From: Bacillota bacterium
GTDB lineage: Bacteria; Bacillota; Limnochordia; DUMW01
DNA: 43,449 nucleotides
Direction of reading: 5' to 3'
Assembly (NCBI GenBank): GCA_012839765.1
Contig: DUMW01000032.1
Location: forward strand, 1-43,449
Notes under the pieces: generated by a model
The model's input: the letters and a program-made list of their open reading frames with translations, nothing else
What the model was told of the DNA's origin: nothing
Database searches by the model: none
Made by a program: the position numbers and the translations under genes
Shown: piece by piece, positions 18,163-25,836 of the stretch
How positions within the stretch are numbered: the stretch's first letter is position 1
Layout: each line of letters begins with the position of its first letter

Positions 18163-18853
18163 CCTTTTGGAAAGCTTCGAAGACGCCCTCAGGGGTGTTG
18201 CCCTGGCCCTACGCACCGAAAGGAATCTAAGGATCCACTTTGTCACGGCGGTTTTGGTCACCGCCGGCGGGCTACTTTTAGGGTTAAGCACCTTAGAGAT
18301 GGCGGTTTTGGTGTTGATTATCGGGATGGTAATCACCGCTGAGCTCATCAACACTGCCATTGAGTTCATGGTGGATCTTATCGAGCCCACAGAGCATCCC
18401 TTCGCGGCCATGGTGAAGGAAATCGCGGCGGGGGCGGTGTTGTTTGCCTCCTTGGTGGCAGTGATCATCGGCTTTTTCCTTTTCGGTCCCCGCCTGGCGC
18501 CTTTACAGTTGCGTTGGCGGGACCTTTTGCTGTCCAATCCCTTTTTCCTCATCGCCAGCTCCGTGCTCGTGGTGGCCTTCACGGTAATTACCATCAAAGC
18601 CCTGCGGGGCAAGGTAGTGCTTCAGGGAGGCATGCCCAGCTTTCATGCCGCGGTGTCCTTCGCCCTGGCTACTTTGGTTTTCTTTCTGTCGGTCCAGCCC
18701 TACATAGTATTCTTGGCCTATGCCCTGGCCCTGCTGGTGCTCCAAAGCCGGGTAGAGGCGAAGATCCACTCCCTTTTGGAAGTGGTGATCGGGGCAGTGT
18801 TGGGTAGTGCTATCGTGACCCTGCTGGTGGGCATTGCTCGCTGCCTGGGCTAG
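18140..18853 (+). CDS. dgkA: Fusion of DgkA-type lipid kinase and PAP2-like phosphatase
   Basis: The N-terminal part (about 1-115) is a DgkA-type kinase with three membrane helices and the catalytic motif AELINTAIEFMVDLIEP (66-82); in Gram-positive bacteria such enzymes phosphorylate undecaprenol or diacylglycerol. It is followed by a membrane domain that keeps PAP2-like motifs: GGMPSFHAAVSF (about 163-174) and SRVEAKIHSLLEVVIG (about 203-218), with Glu where Asp is usual. The 237-residue length is about twice a simple DgkA. ATG 18140 has GGTGGG six bases upstream and overlaps the end of ybeY by 23 bases. The two halves could catalyse opposite reactions on the same lipid; activity of the second half is inferred. 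Confidence 0.88.
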   Translation: MRRYRHRSLLESFEDALRGVALALRTERNLRIHFVTAVLVTAGGLLLGLSTLEMAVLVLIIGMVITAELINTAIEFMVDLIEPTEHPFAAMVKEIAAGAVLFASLVAVIIGFFLFGPRLAPLQLRWRDLLLSNPFFLIASSVLVVAFTVITIKALRGKVVLQGGMPSFHAAVSFALATLVFFLSVQPYIVFLAYALALLVLQSRVEAKIHSLLEVVIGAVLGSAIVTLLVGIARCLG

Positions 18854-18871
18854 AGAAGGGGAGGATTTAGG

Positions 18872-19909
18872 ATGTTCCGCAAGTTAAGAAGTTTGTTCGT
18901 CCTGTGGTTGCTTCTGGTCTTGACCTTACCCACCTGGGCCCTAGAGGTCCATTTTGTGGACGTGGGCCAGGGAGATGCTATTGTGGTACGTACCGATGTG
19001 GGGGCAGTGCTCCTCATCGACGGAGGAGAGACGGGTCCCGGCAGAAATGTGCTGGTCCCCTACTTGCGTCAACTGGGAGTAACGAAGATCGATCTAGTGG
19101 TGGCTACCCATCCCCATTACGATCATATCGGAGGACTTGTTCCAGTGTTGGAGGAGTTTCCCGTGGATCGGGTGGTGGCCTGTGGACAGATCCATACTAG
19201 CAGTACATATATCCGGTTCTTGGAACTAATCGATGAAAAGAACATCCCCTTCCGCACGCCCCGGCAAGGGGACCGACTTAGTTTGGCAGGGGTGGACGAA
19301 CTGGTGGTGCTCTCACCACCGGCGGAGATGTTCGGAACGGATCTTAACGAAAACTCCCTAGTTCTGCAGCTTAGATTCGGAGACATCTCTTTCCTCTTTA
19401 CAGGGGACATCGGGCATGTGGCGGAGCTTGCCCTGGTGGGGAGCAATTTCCTTACGCCGGTGACGGTCCTAAAGGTGGGACACCACGGCTCCCGCTATTC
19501 CAGCCATGGGGATTTTCTTGCGGTGGTGTTACCGGGGATCGCGGTGATCCAGTGTGGGCAGGACAACTCCTACGGTCATCCCCATGGGGAGGCCATAAGC
19601 CGCCTAAATGCAGTGGAAGCCAAGATCTACCGGACCGATACCCATGGTCATATCGTGGTCACCACCGATGGGACAAGCTACGGGATCACGGTACAGAAGG
19701 GGAGTGTTCCGGGGCTGATCGATTTGAACACCGCCACCAGGGAACAGCTGATGTCGCTGCCGGGAATAGGTGCTACCTTAGCCCAGCGGATTATCGAGTA
19801 CAGAGAACAGCATCCCTTTACCAACAAGGAAGAGCTAACCCAGGTGCGGGGTATTGGCGCCGGGATCTATGAACGGGTGAAGGATCTTGTCACGGTGGGG
19901 GGAGAGTAA
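18872..19909 (+). CDS. Exported ComEC-like metallo-beta-lactamase protein with C-terminal HhH
   Basis: The product has a signal peptide (residues 1-23, ending LPTWA), then a metallo-beta-lactamase fold like the soluble domain of the DNA-uptake protein ComEC (VHFVDVGQGDAIVVRT, ATHPHYDHIGG near 78-88, FLFTGDIG, VGHHGSRYSS). A C-terminal helix-hairpin-helix DNA-binding module like ComEA follows (LIDLNTATREQLMSLPGIG, then EELTQVRGIG). The metal ligands of the HxHxDH motif are all present. The fusion suggests an extracellular enzyme acting on, or held by, DNA. Such proteins are often called ComEC/Rec2-like hydrolases, but this one lacks the ComEC channel. ATG 18872 has GGGGAGG. It overlaps the next gene by one base. 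Confidence 0.88.
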   Translation: MFRKLRSLFVLWLLLVLTLPTWALEVHFVDVGQGDAIVVRTDVGAVLLIDGGETGPGRNVLVPYLRQLGVTKIDLVVATHPHYDHIGGLVPVLEEFPVDRVVACGQIHTSSTYIRFLELIDEKNIPFRTPRQGDRLSLAGVDELVVLSPPAEMFGTDLNENSLVLQLRFGDISFLFTGDIGHVAELALVGSNFLTPVTVLKVGHHGSRYSSHGDFLAVVLPGIAVIQCGQDNSYGHPHGEAISRLNAVEAKIYRTDTHGHIVVTTDGTSYGITVQKGSVPGLIDLNTATREQLMSLPGIGATLAQRIIEYREQHPFTNKEELTQVRGIGAGIYERVKDLVTVGGE

Positions 19910-20148
19910 TGGCGCGGACTTTCCGACTGGTGATCGATCAGCTCCATGACGATCTAGCCACGGTGTTGGTTGAGTGGGAGGGGCAGGAACACCGGATCGT
20001 GGTGCCGAGGACATTATTGTCTCCCCGTACCCGGGAGGGCCAGGTCTTTCGGCTGACCATCGAAGCCGACGAGGCCGAGGAGGCCCGTCGGCGGGCCCAT
20101 GTGGCGGCTTTATTGGAAAAATTAAAGTCCAAGGAGACCGCGGAGTAG
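19909..20148 (+). CDS. DUF3006-like small protein
   Basis: This 79-residue protein matches the DUF3006 pattern: an N-terminal FRLVIDQLHDDLATVLVEW, a middle with IVVPRTLLSPRTREG, and a charged helical tail (EAEEARRRAHVAALLEKLKS). Function is unknown. DUF3006 genes are frequently found next to ComEC-like hydrolases, as here, where ATG 19909 overlaps the hydrolase stop by one base. The two are therefore probably translated together. No signal peptide is seen. Its last 27 bases overlap the end of a minus-strand gene coding for a similar domain. Confidence 0.82.
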   Translation: MARTFRLVIDQLHDDLATVLVEWEGQEHRIVVPRTLLSPRTREGQVFRLTIEADEAEEARRRAHVAALLEKLKSKETAE

Positions 20149-20418
20149 TTTTCCGGCCTGCTCCCGGCGGGCTTGTTCCAAGTCCGGACGGGGGATAAAC
20201 AAAAGCTCCAGCACTGCCCCTTCGTGGGGGTCCGGTAGTTGCCAGACGGGCAGGGCCAGATGCAGGCTTTCGTCCTCGGCCCAGAGCAGTAGGGCGACAT
20301 CGGCTTCGATCTTGTCCACAATATAAATCTGGCCCGTGGAAGAGGTATCGGTGGGCTGGACCACCAAAAGACAGAGGAGAAATCCGACAAGAAGCATACT
20401 CAACTTCTGCTTAATCAT
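20122..20418 (-). CDS. Membrane-anchored DUF3006-like protein, convergent
   Basis: This is the only confident minus-strand gene. The 98-residue product starts with a hydrophobic export or anchor segment (about 6-22), followed by a domain that aligns by eye with its plus-strand neighbour: IYIVDKIEADVALLLWAE against FRLVIDQLHDDLATVLVEW, then LALPVWQLPDPHEGAVLEL, and a C-terminal charged helix (DLEQARREQAGKLLRGL). No lipobox is visible. ATG at 20418 has an excellent SD (AAAGGAGGT, six bases upstream on its strand), which supports a real gene. It converges on the plus-strand DUF3006-like gene and overlaps it by 27 bases. A perfect palindrome GGTATATACC lies upstream at 20450-20459. Function unknown. 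Confidence 0.78.
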   Translation of the reverse strand: MIKQKLSMLLVGFLLCLLVVQPTDTSSTGQIYIVDKIEADVALLLWAEDESLHLALPVWQLPDPHEGAVLELLFIPRPDLEQARREQAGKLLRGLLGL

Positions 20419-20656
20419 GTATTACCTCCTTTGTACATCTGATAAAGTGGGTATATACCTAGTTCGACCCTGAAGGAATCTTTCCTGCTTAAGCCCATGT
20501 ACTTCGGATAGAATAGTATCAAGCGCCCAATAACCCTGTAATTGAAAAGCCAGCACGGGCGAAGGGCGGAACCTGTGCGGAGTCTGCTGTTTCTGAGGTT
20601 CCAAGAAGGAAATTCTCGCCCCCTAGAGAATGCACAAGGATGGAGGTGTGTGTGGC

Positions 20657-21058
20657 TTGTGTAAACCCGATGAAACCATCCAGGAATTGATCAATAAAGC
20701 CCGACAGGTTCGCCAGTTTTCCTACGCCCCCTATTCTAACTACGCGGTGGGTGCCTGTATTCTCACCGAGGACGGTGAGTTCTTTGCGGGCTGCAATGTG
20801 GAGAATGCCGCCTTTCCCCTGGGAATCTGCGCTGAACAGGTGGCGGTGGGAAAAGCAATCAGCGCGGGAAAACGTGCCTTTCGGGCTATTGCTATCGTGG
20901 GAGAGCACCCAAGCCCACCCTGTGGCGGTTGCCGGCAGGTCCTCTTCGAGTTTGGCGCCCACACCCAGGTGATCATCGCGGACTTGGCAGGGAACTATGA
21001 GGTGACCACCGTCGGTGCTCTGTTGCCCAAAGCCTTTCTCCTGAAGGGAGAGGACTGA
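20657..21058 (+). CDS. cdd: Cytidine deaminase
   Basis: Cdd deaminates cytidine and deoxycytidine to uridine forms in pyrimidine salvage. The zinc site is complete: CAE at 58-60 (with the catalytic Glu) and PCGGC with Cys 89 and 92, plus the usual FSYAPYSNYAVGA near the N-terminus and CNVENAAFPLGIC. I start at TTG 20657, which has GGAGG ten bases upstream and gives 133 residues, the usual size. ATG 20630 in the same frame has no SD and adds residues atypical of the family. It lies close to era, as in Bacillus. Confidence 0.95.
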   Translation: MCKPDETIQELINKARQVRQFSYAPYSNYAVGACILTEDGEFFAGCNVENAAFPLGICAEQVAVGKAISAGKRAFRAIAIVGEHPSPPCGGCRQVLFEFGAHTQVIIADLAGNYEVTTVGALLPKAFLLKGED

Positions 21059-21059
21059 C

Positions 21060-21518
21060 TTGTCCCTGGTGGTCTTTCGACTGGAGGAGGTCACACCACA
21101 GATCATGGAACGCCTCACCCACCTGGAAAAAACTGCCTTCGGAGAAGGGGGCATGAATCACTGGCAGCTGGCCCCCCTGGTACGCTATGGTCGGGTGTTT
21201 TGTTTGGCCTATGGGGGGGAGATCATTGGGGTGATGGAGTTCATGCGCACTTGGGACCAGTACGCATGTTATTTAGTGGGGATCACCATTGTACCCCAGT
21301 ACCGCTCCTTGGGTTACGGTAAGTATTTTCTAAAACAGGCCCTAGACCAGATCCAAAGGGATGGCTTTAGGAAGGTCCTGCTTACGGTGGCTGAGGATAA
21401 CATACCCGCCCGCCGGCTGTATGCCTCCTTTGGTTTTCAGCAAGTGGGTTTCCTGAAGGATGAATACGGGCCTGGGGAGGATCGGTTGCTTCTGGAGCTG
21501 GAGCTAGACGAGGTTTAA
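21060..21518 (+). CDS. GNAT-family N-acetyltransferase
   Basis: This 152-residue protein has the GNAT fold: a segment for acetyl-CoA binding VPQYRSLGYGKYFLKQAL (the R-x-x-G-x-G type loop) and the C-terminal NIPARRLYASFGFQQVGF that marks these enzymes. The substrate is unknown; it is not an obvious RimI. TTG 21060 is two bases after the cdd stop with GGGAGAGG upstream, so the two genes are likely co-transcribed. Confidence 0.88.
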   Translation: MSLVVFRLEEVTPQIMERLTHLEKTAFGEGGMNHWQLAPLVRYGRVFCLAYGGEIIGVMEFMRTWDQYACYLVGITIVPQYRSLGYGKYFLKQALDQIQRDGFRKVLLTVAEDNIPARRLYASFGFQQVGFLKDEYGPGEDRLLLELELDEV

Positions 21519-21525
21519 ACTTCTG

Positions 21526-21534
21526 TGGTATTAT
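21526..21534 (+). promoter_or_regulatory. Possible extended -10 promoter for era
   Basis: TGGTATTAT is an extended -10 element (TG, one base, then five of six matches to TATAAT). No good -35 box lies upstream. It would leave a leader of about 70 bases before era and would support an internal promoter for era-queA-tgt. Confidence 0.4.
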
Positions 21535-21610
21535 ATGGTACATTGCCGGCCTGATCCTGTCTGGATACATAAGGCCGAAGCCGTGAACACTAGGCTAAGG
21601 GAGGGACAGT

Positions 21611-22489
21611 ATGGAGATTAGGTCAGGTTTTGTGGCTATTGTGGGCCGGCCCAATGTGGGCAAATCTACTTTATTGAACCAGATCGTGGGCTCGAAGGTG
21701 GCGATTGTCTCCAACAAACCCCAGACCACCCGGAACCAGATCCAGGGGGTCTTAACGCGGCCTGATGCCCAGGTGATCTTCATTGATACCCCGGGGTTGC
21801 ACAAACCCTTGCATGAATTGGGCGAGTACATGGTTCAACAGGCCCGATCCGCGATCCTGGAAGTGGATGTGGTGGTCTTTCTTTTTGACGGGGCTGCAGG
21901 GTTTACCGCCGCCGACGAGCGGATCCATCAAGAACTTGTAGATCTTGCCCAAGGAGGACCGGAGCTTTTGGTGGTGGCCAACAAAGCCGACCTGATGGAA
22001 AAGGATCAACGAGAAGAGCTCCTGACCCTGTTTCCCACCTTGCTTTTCGTTTCAGCGGTCACCGGTGAGGGAGTCGACGCCTTTGTGGAGCATTTGGTGA
22101 GCAAGCTTCCCCTGGGACCTCAGTATTATCCTTCGGATTGGGTGAGTAATCACCCAGAGCAGTTTATCGTGGCGGAGTTTATCCGGGAGAAGGTGCTGGA
22201 GTACACCGAGGAGGAGGTCCCCCATGCGGTGGCGGTGATGATCGATGATTTTTCCCAGCGGGAGGATCGGGACCTGATCGATATCCACGCGACGATTATC
22301 GTGGAGCGGGATTCCCAGAAGGGGATCATTATCGGTAAAGGGGGCCGCATGCTTAAGAGCATCGGCCAGGGGGCGCGGCAGGAGATCGAGGCGTTATTGG
22401 GTAGCCAGGTGAATCTGCAGCTGTGGGTGAAAGTGAAGAAGAACTGGCGGAAAAAGGAAGAAGAACTGCGCAGATTTGGATATGAATGA
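21611..22489 (+). CDS. era: GTPase Era
   Basis: Era is an essential GTPase that binds the 3' end of 16S rRNA and helps assemble the 30S subunit. G1 is GRPNVGKST near the N-terminus, switch region PQTTRNQIQG, G3 DTPGLHKP, G4 NKAD near 123, and the C-terminal KH domain with IIIGKGGRMLKSIGQGARQEIE. The 292-residue length is standard. Start ATG 21611 follows AAGGGAGGGACAGT. Its stop overlaps the start of queA. Confidence 0.97.
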   Translation: MEIRSGFVAIVGRPNVGKSTLLNQIVGSKVAIVSNKPQTTRNQIQGVLTRPDAQVIFIDTPGLHKPLHELGEYMVQQARSAILEVDVVVFLFDGAAGFTAADERIHQELVDLAQGGPELLVVANKADLMEKDQREELLTLFPTLLFVSAVTGEGVDAFVEHLVSKLPLGPQYYPSDWVSNHPEQFIVAEFIREKVLEYTEEEVPHAVAVMIDDFSQREDRDLIDIHATIIVERDSQKGIIIGKGGRMLKSIGQGARQEIEALLGSQVNLQLWVKVKKNWRKKEEELRRFGYE

Positions 22490-23520
22490 TGAGAACCGAC
22501 GATTTTTACTACGAATTGCCCAAAGAATTGATCGCCCAAGCACCCTCCTCGGAGCGGGACAAGGCGCGGCTGATGGTGGTAGAGCGCCAGGGAACAGGCA
22601 TTGAACATAGTTGTTTTGCCGCGCTGCCCAATTATCTGCGGCCGGGGGATTTATTGGTGCTCAATGATACCAAGGTCCTCCCCGCCCGTCTGCTGGGTCG
22701 GAGAAAACAGACCGGTGGCCGGGTGGAGATCCTGCTTCTTTCCCCGGTGGGGGAGGCCCGGTGGCGGGTCCTCATGAAACGGTCCAAGAGGCTCAAGGTG
22801 GGAGAAGAGTTGGTCTTTGGCCAAGGGGAACTGGTGGGGACCCTGGTAGCTAAGGAAGATGAGGGCAAGGGCCTTGTGGACTTTCATAGCGAGGCGGCCT
22901 TCCTGGAGGTGTTAGAAAGGGTGGGTCAGGTACCCCTACCGCCCTATATCTCCCGGGAGCCTACGGACTGGGATCGGGAAAGGTACCAGACGGTCTATGC
23001 CCAAAGACTAGGTTCGGCAGCTGCCCCCACCGCGGGCTTGCATTTCACCCCCCAGCTTCTGGAGACCCTCCGGGCCCAGGGGGTGGGAACCGCCTTCCTG
23101 ACCCTGCATATTGGCTTGGGGACCTTCCGTCCCGTGCAAACGGAGCGGATCGAAGATCACCGGATGCACAGCGAGTTTTTCCAAGTGGATGAGTCCTGTG
23201 CCCAGGCCATTGCCCGGGCCAAGGAGGAGGGCGGGCGGGTGATCGCGGTGGGCACCACGGTGGTCCGGGCCCTGGAGGCCACCGCCAAGATCCTAGGTGA
23301 AGTGAAGGCGTACAGCGGTTGGACTGATATCTTCATCTATCCTGGGTTTGAATTCCAGGTGATCGATGGTTTGATAACCAACTTTCATCTGCCCTGTTCT
23401 ACACTGTTGATGTTAGTCTGCGCCTTCGGTGGGCATCAGCGGATCCTGGAAGCCTACCGGGTGGCGGTAAGGGAGAAGTATGCCTTTTACAGCTACGGCG
23501 ACGGGATGTTGATCATCTAA
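22489..23520 (+). CDS. queA: S-adenosylmethionine:tRNA ribosyltransferase-isomerase QueA
   Basis: QueA makes epoxyqueuosine at the wobble base of GUN-anticodon tRNAs by transferring the ribose of SAM to preQ1. The 343-residue product contains FYYELPKELIAQAPSSERDKARL at its beginning, LVLNDTKVLPARLLGRR, QTVYAQRLGSAAAPTAGLHF, LHIGLGTFRPVQTE and the ending FYSYGDGMLI, all typical. ATG 22486 and 22489 adjoin each other and overlap the era stop. The tgt gene follows at once, so both queuosine steps are encoded together. Confidence 0.97.
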   Translation: MRTDDFYYELPKELIAQAPSSERDKARLMVVERQGTGIEHSCFAALPNYLRPGDLLVLNDTKVLPARLLGRRKQTGGRVEILLLSPVGEARWRVLMKRSKRLKVGEELVFGQGELVGTLVAKEDEGKGLVDFHSEAAFLEVLERVGQVPLPPYISREPTDWDRERYQTVYAQRLGSAAAPTAGLHFTPQLLETLRAQGVGTAFLTLHIGLGTFRPVQTERIEDHRMHSEFFQVDESCAQAIARAKEEGGRVIAVGTTVVRALEATAKILGEVKAYSGWTDIFIYPGFEFQVIDGLITNFHLPCSTLLMLVCAFGGHQRILEAYRVAVREKYAFYSYGDGMLII

Positions 23521-23535
23521 CGGAGGAGATTGGGA

Positions 23536-24642
23536 TTGAGTTTTCAAGTATTGGGTCGGTGCGGTACCACAAGGGCGCGGTTGGGGTTGCTGACTACGCC
23601 CCACAGCCAGATCCCCACACCGGTGTTTATGCCCGTGGGGACCCAGGCTACGGTGAAGACCATGGCCTCGCACGAATTGAAGGCCTTGGGGTTTCAGATT
23701 ATCTTGGCCAATACCTATCATTTGTATCTGCGACCTTCCGACGGACTAATCGCCCGCCTGGGGGGGCTGCACCGGTTTATGAATTGGTCGAGGAGCATCC
23801 TCACCGACAGTGGAGGTTTCCAGGTCTTCAGTCTGAGTGAACTGCGCACCATCACCGAGGAAGGGGTCACCTTCCGCTCACATCTGGATGGGAGTGAGCA
23901 TTTTATCGGTCCGGAGAAGTCCATCGCTATTCAGGAGAACCTCGGAGCGGATATCATCATGGCCTTTGACGAGTGTACTCCCTATCCCTGTACGGAAGAA
24001 TATGCCAGGGAGTCCCTGGAGCGCACCACCCGGTGGGCCATGCGATGTCTGCGTGCCAAAACCAGGGAGGATCAATTGCTATTCGGCATTGTGCAAGGGA
24101 GTACCTTCGCACACCTGCGGCGGGAGAGTGCTAAACAGATCGTGGACCTGGATTTCCCGGGGTACGCGATTGGCGGTCTGAGCGTGGGTGAGCCCAAGGA
24201 ACTGATGTACGAGATGCTGGATGTAACCGTTCCTGAGCTACCCGAGGAGCGGCCCCGTTACCTGATGGGGGTGGGTTCTCCCGATGATTTGGTGGAGGGG
24301 GTGGCCCGAGGCATTGACATGTTCGACTGCGTATTGCCCACCCGGCTTGGCCGCCACGGGACCGTTTACACCTCCACAGGCAAACTGGTGATCCGCAATG
24401 CCCAGTACAAGGAGGACCCCAAGCCCATGGATCCGGCCTGTGGGTGTTGGGCCTGCCAGAACTTCTCCCGGGCCTATGTGCGGCACTTGCTCCATGCCGA
24501 TGAGGTGTTGGGTATTCGGCTGACCACCTACCACAACCTGTATTTTCTGGGACAATTAATGGCAAGAATAAGGGAAAGTTTGGCCCAGGGATCATTTCCG
24601 GAGTTTTACCGGAGGTTTAAGGAACAATGGTCTTTGGCCTAA
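23536..24642 (+). CDS. tgt: tRNA-guanine transglycosylase Tgt
   Basis: Tgt exchanges guanine 34 for preQ1 in queuosine tRNAs. The 368-residue product shows the active-site region [28 protein letters not shown], the nucleophile Asp segment [17 protein letters not shown], and the zinc ligands in [25 protein letters not shown] 23536 is eight bases after CGGAGGAG; TTG 23530 is too close to that SD. It follows queA directly and should be in the same transcript. Confidence 0.97.
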   Translation: MSFQVLGRCGTTRARLGLLTTPHSQIPTPVFMPVGTQATVKTMASHELKALGFQIILANTYHLYLRPSDGLIARLGGLHRFMNWSRSILTDSGGFQVFSLSELRTITEEGVTFRSHLDGSEHFIGPEKSIAIQENLGADIIMAFDECTPYPCTEEYARESLERTTRWAMRCLRAKTREDQLLFGIVQGSTFAHLRRESAKQIVDLDFPGYAIGGLSVGEPKELMYEMLDVTVPELPEERPRYLMGVGSPDDLVEGVARGIDMFDCVLPTRLGRHGTVYTSTGKLVIRNAQYKEDPKPMDPACGCWACQNFSRAYVRHLLHADEVLGIRLTTYHNLYFLGQLMARIRESLAQGSFPEFYRRFKEQWSLA

Positions 24643-24690
24643 GGGAGATTTAGGCTGAGGACCTTAAAGACAAGACGAGGGGGTAATACT

Positions 24691-25008
24691 TTGTTGCTAC
24701 CATTGTTGACAACAGAAGTGGCAGAAACGACGACGACTGGTGGAGCTCAGGGGCTAGTGAGCAGCCTGGTCTTCTTCGGGCTCATGTTGGGACTTTTTTA
24801 CCTCATGTTGATCCGGCCCCAGCAAAAGCAGCAAAAGCAACGGCAAGAGATGCTCGGCAACCTGAAAAAGGGCGATCGGGTGATTACCATCGGTGGTATC
24901 TATGGGGAAATTGTTAAGATCAGCGATGATGATGTGACCTTGAAGATTGCCGACAACGTAAACATCCGGGTCACCAAAGGCGGTGTCGGCCGGGTGCTTA
25001 GCGAATAG
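24691..25008 (+). CDS. yajC: Preprotein translocase subunit YajC
   Basis: YajC associates with SecD and SecF in the accessory complex that pulls exported proteins across the membrane. The 105-residue product has one membrane helix (about 25-43, LVFFGLMLGLFYLMLIRPQ), the characteristic IRPQQKQQKQRQEMLGNLKKGD, and a small cytoplasmic domain (VITIGGIYGEIVKI). TTG 24691 follows GAGGGGG. It stands between tgt and secD, the usual location. Confidence 0.94.
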   Translation: MLLPLLTTEVAETTTTGGAQGLVSSLVFFGLMLGLFYLMLIRPQQKQQKQRQEMLGNLKKGDRVITIGGIYGEIVKISDDDVTLKIADNVNIRVTKGGVGRVLSE

Positions 25009-25018
25009 AGGGATTGTC

Positions 25019-25681
25019 TTGCCGGTCACCCTTGCCACGATCAAGCAAAACCACACCATCAACACCTTTCTGCGTCAGGCGGACCGGAATCTAGCCATCT
25101 TGGGCTTGACGGAACACGGGTTCCGGCATGCCAATTTGGTGGCGCAGATCGCGGGGAACGTACTGGAACGCTTAGAGTATCCCCCGCGCGAGGTGGAGTT
25201 GGCACAGGTCGCCGGCTATTGCCATGACATCGGTAACCTGATTAGCCGGGCCAATCACGGGGGCTTTGGGGCCTGTTTGTTGTTTCCCATTCTGAAAGAG
25301 CTGGGGATGTCCGACGAAGAGAGCGCGATCATCATTTCCGCGGTGGGTAACCACGAGGAGGAAGTGGGTACTGCGGTTACGCCAGTGTCGGCGGCGTTGA
25401 TCCTCGCGGACAAAAGCGATGTGCACAGGACGCGGGTGCGTAACCCCGATCAGGCCACCTATGATATCCACGACCGGGTGAATTTCGCCGCGGTGCGCTC
25501 CTTTGTGAACGTAGACAAGGAAAAGAGGACCGTAGCTTTGGAGCTTACCATCGAGCGGGAGATCTGCCCGGTGATGGACTACTTTGAGATCTTTCTTTCC
25601 CGGATGGTGATGTGTCGACGCGCCGCGGAGCTTTTGGACTGTCAGTTTAAGTTGGAGATTAACGGCGCTAGTCTTCTGTAG
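25019..25681 (+). CDS. HD-domain phosphohydrolase, unknown substrate
   Basis: An HD superfamily protein of about 220 residues. The metal-binding signature is present: HGFRHANLVAQIA (first His), GYCHDIGN (His-Asp pair), and later AVGNHEEEVG and ILADKSDVHRTRVR. It resembles the HD proteins often located between yajC and secD in clostridia; their substrate is not known to me. Start TTG 25019 has GAGGG about seven bases upstream; an upstream in-frame start at 24983 lies inside yajC. A nucleotide or signalling role is only inference from the fold. Confidence 0.85.
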   Translation: MPVTLATIKQNHTINTFLRQADRNLAILGLTEHGFRHANLVAQIAGNVLERLEYPPREVELAQVAGYCHDIGNLISRANHGGFGACLLFPILKELGMSDEESAIIISAVGNHEEEVGTAVTPVSAALILADKSDVHRTRVRNPDQATYDIHDRVNFAAVRSFVNVDKEKRTVALELTIEREICPVMDYFEIFLSRMVMCRRAAELLDCQFKLEINGASLL

Positions 25682-25744
25682 CCGCATCTTCTTTGGTGTG
25701 GGTGAAATTGCCGGTGGGTTCCGTTATGAAACGGGGCATTGCTG

Positions 25745-25753
25745 TGCTACAAT
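25745..25753 (+). promoter_or_regulatory. Probable extended -10 promoter of secDF
   Basis: TGCTACAAT (25745-25753) has the TG extension and five of six -10 bases (TACAAT). The -35 region is weak (TTATGA near 25724). Transcription would begin near 25760, leaving a leader of about 77 bases before secD. Confidence 0.55.
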
Positions 25754-25836
25754 GCAGTGGAGGCTAAGGGTGGATGGTAGACCTAGAAGGTAGGCAGAGT
25801 GTTGCATTTTGCCAAAATGCTAGGAGGAAGCAAAAC

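Noticed and set aside
17668-18612. 314-codon minus-strand frame over ybeY and dgkA
   Set aside because: Covers two genes with intact motifs on the other strand; its translation is low-complexity and unlike any family I know.
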